64,000 nt of DNA. Source: Stieleria marina. GTDB lineage: Bacteria; Planctomycetota; Planctomycetia; Pirellulales; Pirellulaceae. Within the stretch, counting starts at the first letter, position 1. Every line of letters starts with the position of its first letter. Under the pieces are notes generated by a model. That model ran no database searches. It saw only the letters and a list, made by a program, of their open reading frames with translations, and was not told the origin of the DNA. Both the position numbers and the translations under genes were made by a program. This document shows positions 9,101 through 18,325 of this stretch, one piece after another. The DNA lies in contig CP036526.1 of assembly GCA_007741555.1 (NCBI GenBank), positions 62,001 through 126,000 on the forward strand. Reading direction: 5' to 3'.

Positions 9101-9692
9101 AGTGCTTACCATCGCCAGCGATCGAGACGTCAATCGTCTCTGCTCCGCTGATGCTTTGGATCGTTAACTGTGGATTCGAACCAAGGTAGTTGGCGTTGGT
9201 TGTATCGTTGGAGAGCACATCGAGCGACAGTTCTGTGCTGGTGTCGGCTGACACAGAATACCAGTCATCCAAAGCGATCAGCGGTTCCACCACATTAATC
9301 GCGATGCGGTATTCGCTTGCAGTGTTGTCACCTGTCGCATCCGAGTTGAAATCGGTCATGCTGACAGTGATCACATCGACACCCACGAATCCGGGTTCAG
9401 GTTGGTACAAAACGGTTCCCGCTTTGCCCTCTGGAATCGAGGCAGTCCCTTCGCCCGAATCAATGACTGCGATCGGCTGGTCCTGGCGATCCGAACCGTA
9501 CGACGAATACCCCAACCGCAATTCGACTGGGGACGGTTCGTCGCGACGGACAGTAAACTCCGTGTTGGAAATGGGAGCCAACGGATCAAAAACAACGACT
9601 GTCAGCAAACGCCGCGATTCCAGCGACTCCAAACGAGCGCGTCGCCGTGTAGGTTTGATGGGTCGTCGCGAAGATTTGCGTTGACGATTCAT
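6168..9692 (-). CDS. Giant secreted protein: LEPR-XLL-like leader, cadherin-like and Beta_propel domains, dockerin
   Basis: The protein has 1174 residues. The basic N-terminus ends in LESLESRRLLTV, a planctomycete LEPR-XLL-type leader. About residues 128-225 form an Ig/cadherin-like domain (LDDWYSVSADTS, LSLDVLSNDT). Residues about 300-885 match the 'C-terminal beta-propeller distantly related to WD40' family: VDESDRIKTDGDYLYVLT, repeated LSLDLHGDRL-type blades and YVVTFRRVDPLFVLDLS. Residues about 974-1044 contain two dockerin-like calcium loops (DINNDGKLTPRDILNVIN and DTNGDKQITPDDILQVIN). The last 110 residues hold an EDSRCPTDAECVWEG motif domain. It is probably exported and attached to other proteins through the dockerin. 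The promoter region faces that of the radical SAM gene. Confidence 0.85.
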   Translation of the reverse strand: MNRQRKSSRRPIKPTRRRARLESLESRRLLTVVVFDPLAPISNTEFTVRRDEPSPVELRLGYSSYGSDRQDQPIAVIDSGEGTASIPEGKAGTVLYQPEPGFVGVDVITVSMTDFNSDATGDNTASEYRIAINVVEPLIALDDWYSVSADTSTELSLDVLSNDTTNANYLGSNPQLTIQSISGAETIDVSIAGDGKHLVYTPAAGFTGVHSFQYTTVDEDGYTATGTAQVRVFDGEASEQLWPEQLQQQLVQQAVQRHQYSFGTGVSRDNFYDVYRRDAFALDTLGVPASGVGDAPDTSGTNNQIADVDESDRIKTDGDYLYVLTTPEQTGWMGWNIFPWVEWGRPAITGLPDEITPPGENMLTVIDIQSPENPTIVAREIFADKVLSLDLHGDRLSVIAEREGQTVVSTLDVSDPQNVDTVSTTVASGQFKQARRVSDSLYVFTDQYGGSVPDLETIATSDNVFSFRETAQQYLERVQDSLVEIAMPSQQVLDGEGSPVGDPILAVDPLQFGVDNGHWINVLAFDTQSDVGGAFDWDINKEGSTFLVTPHSIYITHTDYQHHWIDADITDVIDFVPELPSISTVIDRYELQADGSVELVAQGSVPGTLKNSFSLDEYDGHLRIATENAWRFGPAEGFGSSVYVLQQSENELDIVGAATGLAPGESIYAVRFAGERGYVVTFRRVDPLFVLDLSEPTDPQVKGELKVPGYSQYLHVLSDTHILGVGRDADPDTGLYQGLTVSLFDVTEAENPLLQDRYLFAGGRSTFSPFAEGDPFSINDHHAISYFGNEDILALPYYSQTIFGGNFDGVNPNAPIFESPGQSAVATFRIDELTGISTLDNIPFDSRADRAMRVGDYLYSLSQNELKVTHLTEPNGVIASLEFERQGADDFFETNVGEEVTVDVTGNDGVNIDSTIEILAAALVEGDGEVVVIDNQHLQFKPGDGRLSPYRIEYTARNQAGTLINAIATIDPDLVWQNTQNRFDINNDGKLTPRDILNVINTISDFGATDTESIESAIENSIREFHFFSDTNGDKQITPDDILQVINRIAASAQRNSSQATEFELGQPFDVALNQFAENPDSPLKVSVVNVIEDSRCPTDAECVWEGQVRAELETQISGDTSVHTLSFQSGQDNAIEVAGYSIKLHSVSPDTVSDDSIEDDEYRFTLSITLLSN

Positions 9693-10039
9693 GGCGTAAA
9701 ACTGCTATTTCGGAGATCCAGTGGATAACGATTCATTTTCCACAATCGTCGGTGGAGTTGCCAACCTAATTCGGTCGATTTCTAAGGCGGTTGAGCTCAA
9801 ATCGATAGAAATCCGCTCAGCGACGTCGCATTCCGGCTCAGCTGCAACGCATTGGACGTCGGAAACCGGTTTTGGTGCCCCATAATTTTCGTCTGCTACG
9901 ATGCCGGTGATCGGGTATCCTGCACATGCGGTTTGCTTGTGGGCATAATGACCGCAAGTCCTGCGTTGCGAGGCCTCGGTTGTCTTCGGCCGCGATGCCG
10001 ATCGTTACAACTCCTTTGTTCTTGTTTTCGAGCCATTTG
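9693..10039. other. Divergent intergenic region
   Basis: This roughly 350-base region lies between the propeller gene (leftward) and the radical SAM gene (rightward). If the latter starts upstream at 9926 or 9995 it is shorter. It should hold both promoters. I see no RNA gene, repeat or conserved operator. Confidence 0.4.
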
Positions 10040-11314
10040 ATGTACCTTCGTTTAGCCAAGCGTTTTGTAACCGAAACTGATAAACGTTTGCTGGCCAAAG
10101 CGGTTTGGATGTTGGGCGTGAAGGGTTTGCTGAGCATCCACAAGCATAAGCGCCGACTAAAACGAGGCGAGTTCTTTCCGCCGTTTCTGTACATGTCGGT
10201 CATCAATAGTTGCAATCTGAGATGCCAGGGTTGCTGGGTCGACGTTGCGGAAAAACAGCATCGCATCGAATTGGAGGCTGCTAACAAAACGATCGCTCAG
10301 GCCAAGGCAATGGGCAACAGTTTCTTTGGGATCTTGGGCGGCGAGCCTTTTATGCACAAAGACTTGTTGAAGATCTTTGAACAGAATCGTGATGTCTACT
10401 TTCAAGTTTTTACGAATGGGCATTTCATCACCGATGAGGTTGCCGCGAAGCTTCGTGAGTACGGTAACGTTACGCCGCTAATCAGCGTCGAAGGATCCGA
10501 AATCATCAGCGATACGCGCCGTGGTCGTGGTGGTGTACTGAATCAGACGATGAAGGGATTGGAAACCGCACTGAAACACAACTTGTTGGTGGGGGTTTGC
10601 ACCAGCGTTTGCAAGTCGAACATTGATGATCTAGTTAACGATGCCTGGGTGAATCGTTTGATCGATATGGGCGTCATGTACTGTTGGTTCCACATCTACC
10701 GGCCAGTAGGGCCCGAGCCCAATCAGCAGCTGGCACTTTCGAGTGACGAGCAGCGCCGCGTTCGCCAGTTTGTTGTCGATACGCGAGCGACTAAACCGAT
10801 CGTTGTCATTGACGCGTACCACGACGATGCGGGTAACGCGCTTTGTCCGGCTGCGACAGGATTTACGCACCATGTTGGGCCCTGGGGTGACATCGAGCCG
10901 TGTCCCGTAATCCAGCTAGCCACCGAGTCGATTCATGACGAGCGCCCGCTGGCAGAGACGTTCAATTATTCGGAGTTCCTAAGTGACTTTCGCGAACTGA
11001 CGGCTCAGCACACGCGTGGCTGCGTGATCATGGAACGGCCAGATTTGTTGATCGACTTGGCCAACAAACATGGCGCGCGTGACACCACTGTACGCGGCGC
11101 CGTAATCAAAGAGTTGGAGAACGTGGTGCCGCGTCGTAGCCAGTTTCAACCTGGGCAGGAGATCCCCGAACGAAGCTTCGTTTACCGCTGGGCAAAACGA
11201 TACGCGTTCAATGATTTTGGGACTTACACCAAGCATTTCGATTTATCGAAGTACCATGATCCAGACTTGGACGAACCTGCCCTAGAGAGTTCGTTGCCTG
11301 TTTTGCAGGACTAG
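10040..11314 (+). CDS. Radical SAM/SPASM-like protein
   Basis: The protein has about 424 residues. It has the radical SAM cluster motif Cys58-x3-Cys62-x2-Cys65 (INSCNLRCQGCW), the GGEP motif (ILGGEPFMHKDLL) and a TIM-barrel strand ending FTNGHFI. A C-terminal region with ALCPAATGFTHHVGPWGDIEPCPV places extra cysteines where SPASM-type proteins bind auxiliary Fe-S clusters. It should cleave S-adenosylmethionine reductively to modify an unknown substrate. The frame opens at 9926, with ATGs at 9995 and 10040. I choose 10040 because MYLRLAKRF begins the conserved helix, but no strong ribosome binding site decides it. No target peptide or maturation partner is visible nearby. Confidence 0.8.
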   Translation: MYLRLAKRFVTETDKRLLAKAVWMLGVKGLLSIHKHKRRLKRGEFFPPFLYMSVINSCNLRCQGCWVDVAEKQHRIELEAANKTIAQAKAMGNSFFGILGGEPFMHKDLLKIFEQNRDVYFQVFTNGHFITDEVAAKLREYGNVTPLISVEGSEIISDTRRGRGGVLNQTMKGLETALKHNLLVGVCTSVCKSNIDDLVNDAWVNRLIDMGVMYCWFHIYRPVGPEPNQQLALSSDEQRRVRQFVVDTRATKPIVVIDAYHDDAGNALCPAATGFTHHVGPWGDIEPCPVIQLATESIHDERPLAETFNYSEFLSDFRELTAQHTRGCVIMERPDLLIDLANKHGARDTTVRGAVIKELENVVPRRSQFQPGQEIPERSFVYRWAKRYAFNDFGTYTKHFDLSKYHDPDLDEPALESSLPVLQD

Positions 11315-11425
11315 TTTGGCTGGTCAGATGCATCTTTGGATCGTCATGGTGCCATCTGGGAAGCAAGGCTCCCGTTCCTTGGAGTGTCTGTGTTCCGTTG
11401 TTGGTTGTGAGTTGAAGACGCTTCC

Positions 11426-12997
11426 ATGAAAATTTTTCGACTCAACGTTTTCGCTGGTGTTGCAGTCGTCCTGCTTGGATTCGCTGCTACCATCGCTTTG
11501 GAGCGGATCGCTTTCGGACGCCATCATGTGACTGTGCAGGCAACCGTCGCGCAGCAGCTCAATACGGTCCGCGCTGCCGTTGAGCGTTCGCTCAACGAGC
11601 GAATTTACCTGACACTGGGGCTCAGAGCTCATGTATCGGCCAACCCCGATCTCACGCCACAGCAGTTTGCGACGTTTGCTGCCGCGCTAATGAACGAGGG
11701 CGATGGAATTCGCAGCGTGACGCTGATCAAAGACAATGTCATCAGTGACGTCTACCCGCGCGAGAACAACGAAGCCGCGATTGGCGTCAAGTTGCTTGAT
11801 AACGACGAGCAAAGGGAGGGTGTGCTGCGGGCGATCAAGTCACGGCAGCCGTGGTTATCAGCACCAATCGATTTGGTGCAGGGCGGTCAGGCGTTTATCA
11901 ACCGCGCTCCCGTGTACGTCACACCGCCTGGAGGCAAAACCGGCAGCGGTGGCTATTGGGGGTTGGTTTCGATCTTGATCAGCAAAGAAGTTTTGCTCAA
12001 TGACATCGTTCGTGAATTGCCAGACGAATTGACTCTGGCAATTCGCGCTCAAACTGCCGGTAGCGCAGAGCATGTTTATTTTTATGGCGATTCGTCAATC
12101 GTCGCTGCCCAGCCCATCACTCTGGATGTCAGTCTTGCGACGGGTGACTGGGAGGTAATGGGCACGCCGACTGCAAACTGGCCAACGCGTGCCCCTAGTT
12201 CTTGGATGCTGTGGTCGTTAGGCAGCTTGCTGTCGATCGGCATGGGCGTGCTTACAACGATGCTCCTCCAGTCCAACAGCAACTACCGAGAGGCTCGCGC
12301 GACTGCCGAATCAGCGCTGGTGCAATTGTCGCGAAAGAACGAAGACTTGGAAGCATTTCTCAGCACTGCTTCGCACGATCTGCGGAGTCCGCTTCGACAC
12401 ATTCGCGCCTACAGCGACATCATCATGGAAGACGCAGGGGACCGATTGACCGACGAAGACCATCATCGCCTCTCGCGGATTAGTGCGTCTGCCGACCGGA
12501 TGATGAATTTGCTGGACAGCATTTTGCGATTCGCGCGTACAGGAGCAAGCGGAATCGAACCGGAGGTGTTTTCATTGAGCGAAGCGGCTGAAATTGTCGT
12601 TCATCAGTTGCCCGAAGAGAAGCTTGGGCTGGTTAAGGTTGGCGATTTGCCGGAGGTTTTTGGCGACAAGAATTTGCTAACGCAAGTGCTTCAGAATTTG
12701 ATCGAAAACGGACTCAAGTACAATCGGAACGAGACCATTCAAGTGTGCGTCGAATCACACAGCTTGCCCGCTGAAACACAAATCTCAGTTTCGGATAACG
12801 GGATTGGAATGAATTCGGCACAGCTAGCGAATGTTTTTAAGCCAGGAGTCCGTGGTGTATCCGAGTCGGATTTTGCAGGTAGCGGATTTGGACTTGCGAT
12901 CAGTGAACGTATTGTCAAAGCACACGGCGGAAAAATATGGGCCGATTCAGCGCCGGGAAAGGGTTCTACCTTTCACTTGACGTTGCCAAGAGCATAG
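11426..12997 (+). CDS. Sensor histidine kinase with CHASE-type extracellular domain
   Basis: The protein has 523 residues. A first membrane segment (about 7-25) is followed by an extracellular CHASE-like sensor: NTVRAAVERSLNERIYLTLGLRAHV, then SVTLIKDNVISDVYP and ALN-like AFINRAPVYV elements. A second membrane segment lies near residues 255-275 (MLWSLGSLLSIGMGVLTTML). Next come a HisKA dimerisation domain with the phospho-acceptor His317 (STASHDLRSPLRHI) and an HATPase_c domain with N box (QNLIENGLKYN), G1 (DNGIGM) and G2 (GSGFGLAIS). It senses an unknown small ligand and autophosphorylates. No response regulator is adjacent, so it is an orphan kinase. Confidence 0.9.
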   Translation: MKIFRLNVFAGVAVVLLGFAATIALERIAFGRHHVTVQATVAQQLNTVRAAVERSLNERIYLTLGLRAHVSANPDLTPQQFATFAAALMNEGDGIRSVTLIKDNVISDVYPRENNEAAIGVKLLDNDEQREGVLRAIKSRQPWLSAPIDLVQGGQAFINRAPVYVTPPGGKTGSGGYWGLVSILISKEVLLNDIVRELPDELTLAIRAQTAGSAEHVYFYGDSSIVAAQPITLDVSLATGDWEVMGTPTANWPTRAPSSWMLWSLGSLLSIGMGVLTTMLLQSNSNYREARATAESALVQLSRKNEDLEAFLSTASHDLRSPLRHIRAYSDIIMEDAGDRLTDEDHHRLSRISASADRMMNLLDSILRFARTGASGIEPEVFSLSEAAEIVVHQLPEEKLGLVKVGDLPEVFGDKNLLTQVLQNLIENGLKYNRNETIQVCVESHSLPAETQISVSDNGIGMNSAQLANVFKPGVRGVSESDFAGSGFGLAISERIVKAHGGKIWADSAPGKGSTFHLTLPRA

Positions 12998-13249
12998 ATG
13001 TGTTTTGAGTGGCGATTGCGAAAGAAATTTTGCTCGCGACAGTGAATGCCCAGGGATTAAGATGGCGAATGGGCATGGCACTCACCATCTTGCCCGAAGG
13101 GATCGGCCGGCTATGCATTTGCTACTCGCTCGCCAAGCCGATCCCAAGCTTCTTTCGCATTATTCGTGGCAGGTTTGCGATATCGATGGCGCAATCGACT
13201 ATTCTGCGAGGGCATCTAGACTGACAACGCCAACTCATTGATCTTCGTT

Positions 13250-16114
13250 ATGTACTGCAACTCGCTCTTACAGCAGATCGTTCGAGACGGTTTTCACTTT
13301 GTGTTTCTCATCGCGGCTTGTCTGGCGACATCGACCTGGTCGACCGTGATCGCGCAGTCGCCTGAACAACGACCGATTATTGCGATCGTCGTTGATGATC
13401 TATTCGCCTACGATCATTATCGCAATACGTTTGGCGTCGAACTGCTGACTCCCCATTTGGATCGACTCTCCAGTCGTGGGGCGACCTTTGCCAACGCCTA
13501 CGCCCCGATTCCTGTTTGCAACGGTTCGCGAGCCGCAACGATGACGGGGTTGTCGCCGTTTCGCACGAAGCTGCACATGGCGTCACCGACGCAGTGGAAT
13601 GAATTGGTACCGATCGAGCAGAATTGGGTGTCCGCGATGGGGGCCGCGGGATATCACACGGCTGGTGTCGGCAAAGTGTTTCACAATTCGGCAAATGCTG
13701 TTTACCGAGACATCTTTGAATCGATCTACGACCAGTTTCGCTTCGAGCCCGGTGTACTTGTGAAAACCGATCCTGGCCGAATTGCGAATGCCTTGGCGGC
13801 GGGCAAGTCGATCAAGGATCAGCGTTATACGAATTGGGCGGTGCAGAAGATCCAAAATCACCGCGCCGATCAACGTCCCCTGTTGCTGACTGTGGGACTG
13901 GTGCGACCGCATCGACCGTTCGTGGTGCCGCAGGAGTACTTCGACCTGTATCCCCAATCTGAAATCGTCTTGCCGCAAGACACCGAAGGCGATTTGGCAG
14001 ACGTATCGGAGTTTTACAAATCGTTTCGTTTGCAAGATGGCTATCACAGCCATTTGGTAAACAACGGCTGGACCAAAGAATTTGTGCAGGGCTACTTGGC
14101 CAGCATTACCTTCGCGGACGCGCAGATCGGTCGTATCTTGGATGCAATCGATGGCAATCTAGCGTTGGCCGACGCAACCATCGTTTTCTGGTCGGACAAT
14201 GGATTTGAGTTAGGCCATAAACGCACCTACAACAAGTTTACTCTTTGGGAAGCATCATCCAACGTTCCGTTGATTGTGGTCGATCCATCGGCGACTCCCG
14301 GTTCGGTCAACGAAACGCCGGTTTCGCTTCTGGATATTTTCCCAACGATGCTTGAATTGGCGGGCGAAACGATTCCCAGTGCTTTGGACGGCCATTCATT
14401 GCTGGACGTGATTGAGAACCCCGGAAATCATGACGATGACGCGGTTATCATGACGATGATCGGAAGCATCGCGATTCGATGGAAGGAGCTCCGGTTGATC
14501 AAGTACAACGATGGTACGATCGAACTTTACAATTCCGTAAGAGACCGATTGTCGCGACGAAACATCTCCACGCTAGGAGTCCATTCGTTGACGACGATTC
14601 CTAACTTGCTTGAACGAATGAAGCAGGTGGTTGCTCAGCAAGGTGGTGTTTTTGATGGTCAAAGTGCGGTGGTCAATGGAACTAGCGGCGATGATGCGTT
14701 GATGGTCAACGGGCTTCAGGATGTTTATGGCGGCGATGGCGATGATCTGTATTTTCTTGCCGATGGCGGCAACGCTATCGAAGCCGTCGGCGGTGGTTAT
14801 GACCGCGTCGTCTTTGCAGATTTTGACTTTACGATTCCCGACCACGTTGAATATGTCCGCAACCACACCTACGCCAATGGACGTACGTTTCGTGTGCATG
14901 GCAACGATTTTGGCAACGAGATCTATATTGCATCGGCCAAGGCAGACGTTTCTGCCGCAGGTGGAGATGACGTGATTGATCTCGGGTTTGGATTTCATCT
15001 GGCCGACGCAGGTGCTGGGAATGATCTGATCGTATGCCAAGGTCGTGCGGATCTGTTTGCCGGTGGCTCTGAAGGTGATGCGATCATCTGCGGGATCCAG
15101 AGCGATACGGTTTGGGGGGACAAAGCGATCGAACCAGACCCGCCTGGCGCGGCTTTGCAGACCGAGGGTGATTTAATTATCGCTGACGGCGTGAGTCCAA
15201 TTGATTTGTTGAATGCGGACATGAAATATCGTTTGGGAAACCTTACCAACGAAGCTGGCTATTCGCTTTCAACGGAAGCGTTGCGAAAAGCGGTCGATGT
15301 GTTGCCCAAGCGATACCAGGCTTTCACGGTCGACGCATCGCGTGGGGCAGCCGATTTGATTCACGCAGGTCTGGGAAACGACTTGGTTTTTGCTCAAGGT
15401 GGAGACGACGACGTGCATGCAGGCAAGGGCGACGATCGTGTTCACGGCGGTGACGGAAACGATCGGGTTCACGGGGAAGAAGGAGCTGACCTGCTGTATG
15501 GTGGAGAGGGAAATGATTGGTTGTCCGGAAATGTCGGCGACGACCGTTTGTATGGCGAAGCGGGGCACGACAGTTTATTGGGCGGTAGTGGCAACGATCG
15601 TATGTTTGCAGACGACGGTAACGACGTGATTCACGGCCAGAGTGGTGATGATGTGTTATTAGGCGGTCACGGCAACGACAGACTTTTGGGTGGGGTTGGA
15701 AATGATCAACTGGTTGGCCATCCGGGAAGCGATGACTTGATGGGGAACGCTGGAAACGACCAGTTGTCAGGCGGAACGGGCGACGATGATATGGATGGCG
15801 GAGAGGGAGATGATCAACTAGCCGGTGGCCCTGGTCGTGATTATCTCAAGGGAGGACCGGGAAATGATTCACTCAGTGGCGGCGTTGGACCGGATTGCTT
15901 TGTGATCATGTCAAGTTTTGGGAATGACATGATTGACGATTTTTCTGCTGTCGATGAACTGGTCGTCACAAGTCCCGCCTATACCTCGTCAGCCCAGATC
16001 ATGAATGTCGCTGTGCAGGACGGCGACGACGTCTTAATCGGCACCGCGGGATACTCGGTCCGTGTCCTGAACACGACTTTGGCAGTCGTCTCTAGCCGGA
16101 TTACGATTCAATAG
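13250..16114 (+). CDS. Secreted sulfatase fused to RTX calcium-binding repeats
   Basis: The protein has about 954 residues. A signal peptide (about 1-36, ending VIAQS) precedes a sulfatase fold: IIAIVVDDL metal-binding strand, PHLDRL, GYHTAGVGKVFH, RPHRPFVVPQEYF, and FWSDNGFELGHK with the second metal pair. Most of this matches iduronate-2-sulfatase-like family S1 enzymes. The maturation site reads Cys90-Asn-Gly-Ser-Arg rather than Cys-x-Pro-Ser-Arg. The C-terminal 450 residues are haemolysin-type, with about 18 back-to-back GGxGxDxLx nonapeptides at 723-884. It probably hydrolyses sulfate esters of algal polysaccharides outside the cell. ATG 13250 is preferred over in-frame TTG 13238 because it gives the better signal peptide. 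Confidence 0.88.
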   Translation: MYCNSLLQQIVRDGFHFVFLIAACLATSTWSTVIAQSPEQRPIIAIVVDDLFAYDHYRNTFGVELLTPHLDRLSSRGATFANAYAPIPVCNGSRAATMTGLSPFRTKLHMASPTQWNELVPIEQNWVSAMGAAGYHTAGVGKVFHNSANAVYRDIFESIYDQFRFEPGVLVKTDPGRIANALAAGKSIKDQRYTNWAVQKIQNHRADQRPLLLTVGLVRPHRPFVVPQEYFDLYPQSEIVLPQDTEGDLADVSEFYKSFRLQDGYHSHLVNNGWTKEFVQGYLASITFADAQIGRILDAIDGNLALADATIVFWSDNGFELGHKRTYNKFTLWEASSNVPLIVVDPSATPGSVNETPVSLLDIFPTMLELAGETIPSALDGHSLLDVIENPGNHDDDAVIMTMIGSIAIRWKELRLIKYNDGTIELYNSVRDRLSRRNISTLGVHSLTTIPNLLERMKQVVAQQGGVFDGQSAVVNGTSGDDALMVNGLQDVYGGDGDDLYFLADGGNAIEAVGGGYDRVVFADFDFTIPDHVEYVRNHTYANGRTFRVHGNDFGNEIYIASAKADVSAAGGDDVIDLGFGFHLADAGAGNDLIVCQGRADLFAGGSEGDAIICGIQSDTVWGDKAIEPDPPGAALQTEGDLIIADGVSPIDLLNADMKYRLGNLTNEAGYSLSTEALRKAVDVLPKRYQAFTVDASRGAADLIHAGLGNDLVFAQGGDDDVHAGKGDDRVHGGDGNDRVHGEEGADLLYGGEGNDWLSGNVGDDRLYGEAGHDSLLGGSGNDRMFADDGNDVIHGQSGDDVLLGGHGNDRLLGGVGNDQLVGHPGSDDLMGNAGNDQLSGGTGDDDMDGGEGDDQLAGGPGRDYLKGGPGNDSLSGGVGPDCFVIMSSFGNDMIDDFSAVDELVVTSPAYTSSAQIMNVAVQDGDDVLIGTAGYSVRVLNTTLAVVSSRITIQ
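15416..15901 (+). repeat. RTX nonapeptide repeat block, about 18 units
   Basis: Eighteen consecutive 27-base units encode GGxGxDxLx-type nonapeptides (for example HGGDGNDRV, YGGEGNDWL, LGGSGNDRM, LGGHGNDRL). The units have diverged in sequence but keep exact 27-base spacing. They should fold into a parallel beta-roll that binds calcium between turns. Confidence 0.9.
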
Positions 16115-16363
16115 CGAATTGACAACGCGACTTTTCGCGGTCGAGGGTTTTGCGGCTGTCCAACGAGCGAGATAACGCCCCGTTTGGCGTTTGCTAATGG
16201 CTGTTTCTGTGACGTTGAACGAGCCAGGACCCGAAAATATCTTTGCTATCAGACATCTGTCTTTACGCTTGCGTCAGCGTTTTCTATAGCTTGGATTGAT
16301 CGGATGCCCGCAGGCTCGATCGCAAAATTTGATTCACTGAGATTACAGGGAAGGACCCTCCAC

Positions 16364-17353
16364 GTGGCAACCGAATTGACTGCACTCGCGGACGAGACTG
16401 ACATCGACGGCGCGATTGATAAAGTACACCAAACAGCTGTTGAGTCTGTCCAAAGCATAACGAATGGTGACTTTTCGATTTTTATCGGACTCGCGAAAAA
16501 CTACGTTCTCCCAGGTGCCATTGCGCTGGCGGTGTTGTTCTTTGGCTACTTGTTCGCCAAATACCTCTCCCGTATTGCCAGTCGGCCGGTTTGTCGCCGG
16601 GTTGATGAGACACTCGGCAAGTTTTTAGATCGGGTGATCTTTTATGCCGTCATGTTGGGTGTGACCGCCTTGGTGATGAACCAGATCGGAATCAAAATGA
16701 GCGGTGCGGCGGCTGTTGTCGCTGCGATGGGGTTTGCAATTGGATTGGCTTTCCAAGGAACGCTTAGCAACTTTGCGGCTGGCATCTTGCTGATGGTGTT
16801 TCGCCCCTTCAAAGTCGGCGATGTGGTCAATGCCGCAGGCGTGGTTGGCAAAGTAGACGAGATCGATTTGTTCACGACGGTTTTGGATACGCCCGACAAT
16901 CGACGCATCATTGTTCCCAACAGTTCCATCTCAGGCGGCACCATCGAAAATGTCAGCTTTCATTCGCATCGCCGCGTTGAAGTGATGGTTGGCGTCGACT
17001 ACACCGCGGATTTGAAGACGACCCGTGCGGCACTGCAGTCTGCGCTCGATATGTTTGCCGCTCAGACAATTCAGGGCGACAAACGGGGCGGACAAGTGAT
17101 CCTGAGCAATCTGGGTGACAGTGCTGTCGAGTGGAAGGTCCGCATGTGGGTCGCTTCTGCTGACTATTGGCCGTTGCACGAATCGTTGGTTGGTGAAGTC
17201 AAAGAGCGATTGGATTCCTACGGCATCGGAATTCCTTTCCCGCAATTGGATGTTCACATTTCGCAAAACGATTCCGGTGAAGCGGCAGATAGCCCGAGTC
17301 GAAAACGTCCCCGAGTGCGAACGGCCGCTCAGAATTATCCGCATGCGGCCTAG
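16364..17353 (+). CDS. mscS: Small-conductance mechanosensitive channel, MscS family
   Basis: The protein has about 329 residues, close to E. coli MscS (286). It has three membrane helices (about 46-68, 87-107, 110-140). The third is the glycine/alanine-rich pore helix SGAAAVVAAMGFAIGLAFQGTLSNFAAGI. The beta domain follows (FRPFKVGDVVNAAGVVGKVDEID, RRIIVPNSSI). It opens under membrane tension to release solutes. GTG 16364 is chosen because AGGGAAGGA lies eight bases upstream and the product then matches MscS length. The frame stays open to 16184, which would add about 60 unusual residues. Confidence 0.92.
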   Translation: MATELTALADETDIDGAIDKVHQTAVESVQSITNGDFSIFIGLAKNYVLPGAIALAVLFFGYLFAKYLSRIASRPVCRRVDETLGKFLDRVIFYAVMLGVTALVMNQIGIKMSGAAAVVAAMGFAIGLAFQGTLSNFAAGILLMVFRPFKVGDVVNAAGVVGKVDEIDLFTTVLDTPDNRRIIVPNSSISGGTIENVSFHSHRRVEVMVGVDYTADLKTTRAALQSALDMFAAQTIQGDKRGGQVILSNLGDSAVEWKVRMWVASADYWPLHESLVGEVKERLDSYGIGIPFPQLDVHISQNDSGEAADSPSRKRPRVRTAAQNYPHAA

Positions 17354-17578
17354 TCGCTCGTTGGCAGAAGTGAATCGGATTTCTGCTAATGTTTTCGCAA
17401 AACAGGTTTGTCAAACGATTTGCGGCGACGCGAAAAAGTATTGGCAATTCTATTGTTTTAGGAACGCACAAAAACACTCGTTGATGGCTTTCGCGCTGAT
17501 CACGACTGACTATGATATCCGCGGCCATGTCAGGCCACACGATGACGTTGTTAGATCGCGATCGCGAGGAATCTCAGT

Positions 17579-18325
17579 ATGTGGCATACCAGTAAAGGTG
17601 ACCGAACGCTTGTCGGTGCTGAAGCTGAAGTCGCAGCGCATGCGGTCGACACGATGGTCGACGCACTAACGAATTTTATCGACGACGACGGCACGAATGA
17701 TGACTGGGACAATATCTCGGTTTTTTGCGAATCCGGTGTCGCACTTTACGACGAATTGCCTCCCACTCGTCGTATCGCGTTACTTCGCGAAGTCGCTTCG
17801 CATTTGCTAAGTGACACGTCTTCATTGATGCCACTTTCAGCCTACGCCGAAGCAGCCGTGGCAGCGATTTATGTCGAAGTTCGCGATCAAGTCGCAATTG
17901 AGATCGATCTTTTTCCTGCGGGTTTTGAGGCAGAGGATCGCTCCGATGATCCCGAAGAAAATGTGACGTGGCGAGAATTGGTGCTCTCGGCTTACGCGGC
18001 AGTCCATTCGCAAGATGCCGACGGTGGGGCTACATTTGCTAAGAATGTGAGCGAACCTCTTTTGGATCTGCCCGATCCGTTCTGCTTAGCGATCGAAAGG
18101 TGGGAGCCTGTGATCGATTCCCTGGCAGACGCGGTGCTGTGGGATCGTGACTTTGAGATGGCAGGCGATTTTTTGGATGCTGAACCGCGAGTTTCACAGC
18201 AACGACGTCGGCTTTTAGGCATCGACGATGACTACTTTGCCAGCATCGCTCCCGATCCGATTGGCACAGAAGTCTTTCGATTGATCTCGGAAACAAGATC
18301 GATCGTTCGCAGCAAACCGCGATAG
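17579..18325 (+). CDS. Hypothetical acidic protein
   Basis: This 248-residue acidic, mostly helical protein has no signal peptide or membrane segment. I do not recognise a family. Visible features are an N-terminal helix (EAEVAAHAVDTMVDALTNFI) and a DDDG/DDWDN acidic loop. A segment LPPTRRIALLREVASHLL resembles helical bundles, and a WRELVLSAYAAV helix lies further on. ATG 17579 follows GCGAGGA by eight bases, a good ribosome binding site, so the gene is very likely real. It stands alone between mscS and the phospholipase-like gene. Confidence 0.7.
   Translation: MWHTSKGDRTLVGAEAEVAAHAVDTMVDALTNFIDDDGTNDDWDNISVFCESGVALYDELPPTRRIALLREVASHLLSDTSSLMPLSAYAEAAVAAIYVEVRDQVAIEIDLFPAGFEAEDRSDDPEENVTWRELVLSAYAAVHSQDADGGATFAKNVSEPLLDLPDPFCLAIERWEPVIDSLADAVLWDRDFEMAGDFLDAEPRVSQQRRRLLGIDDDYFASIAPDPIGTEVFRLISETRSIVRSKPR

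Noticed and set aside
12998-13249. Two short overlapping plus-strand frames between the histidine kinase and the sulfatase
   Set aside because: There is no recognisable protein and no good ribosome binding site. I treat it as the sulfatase promoter region.
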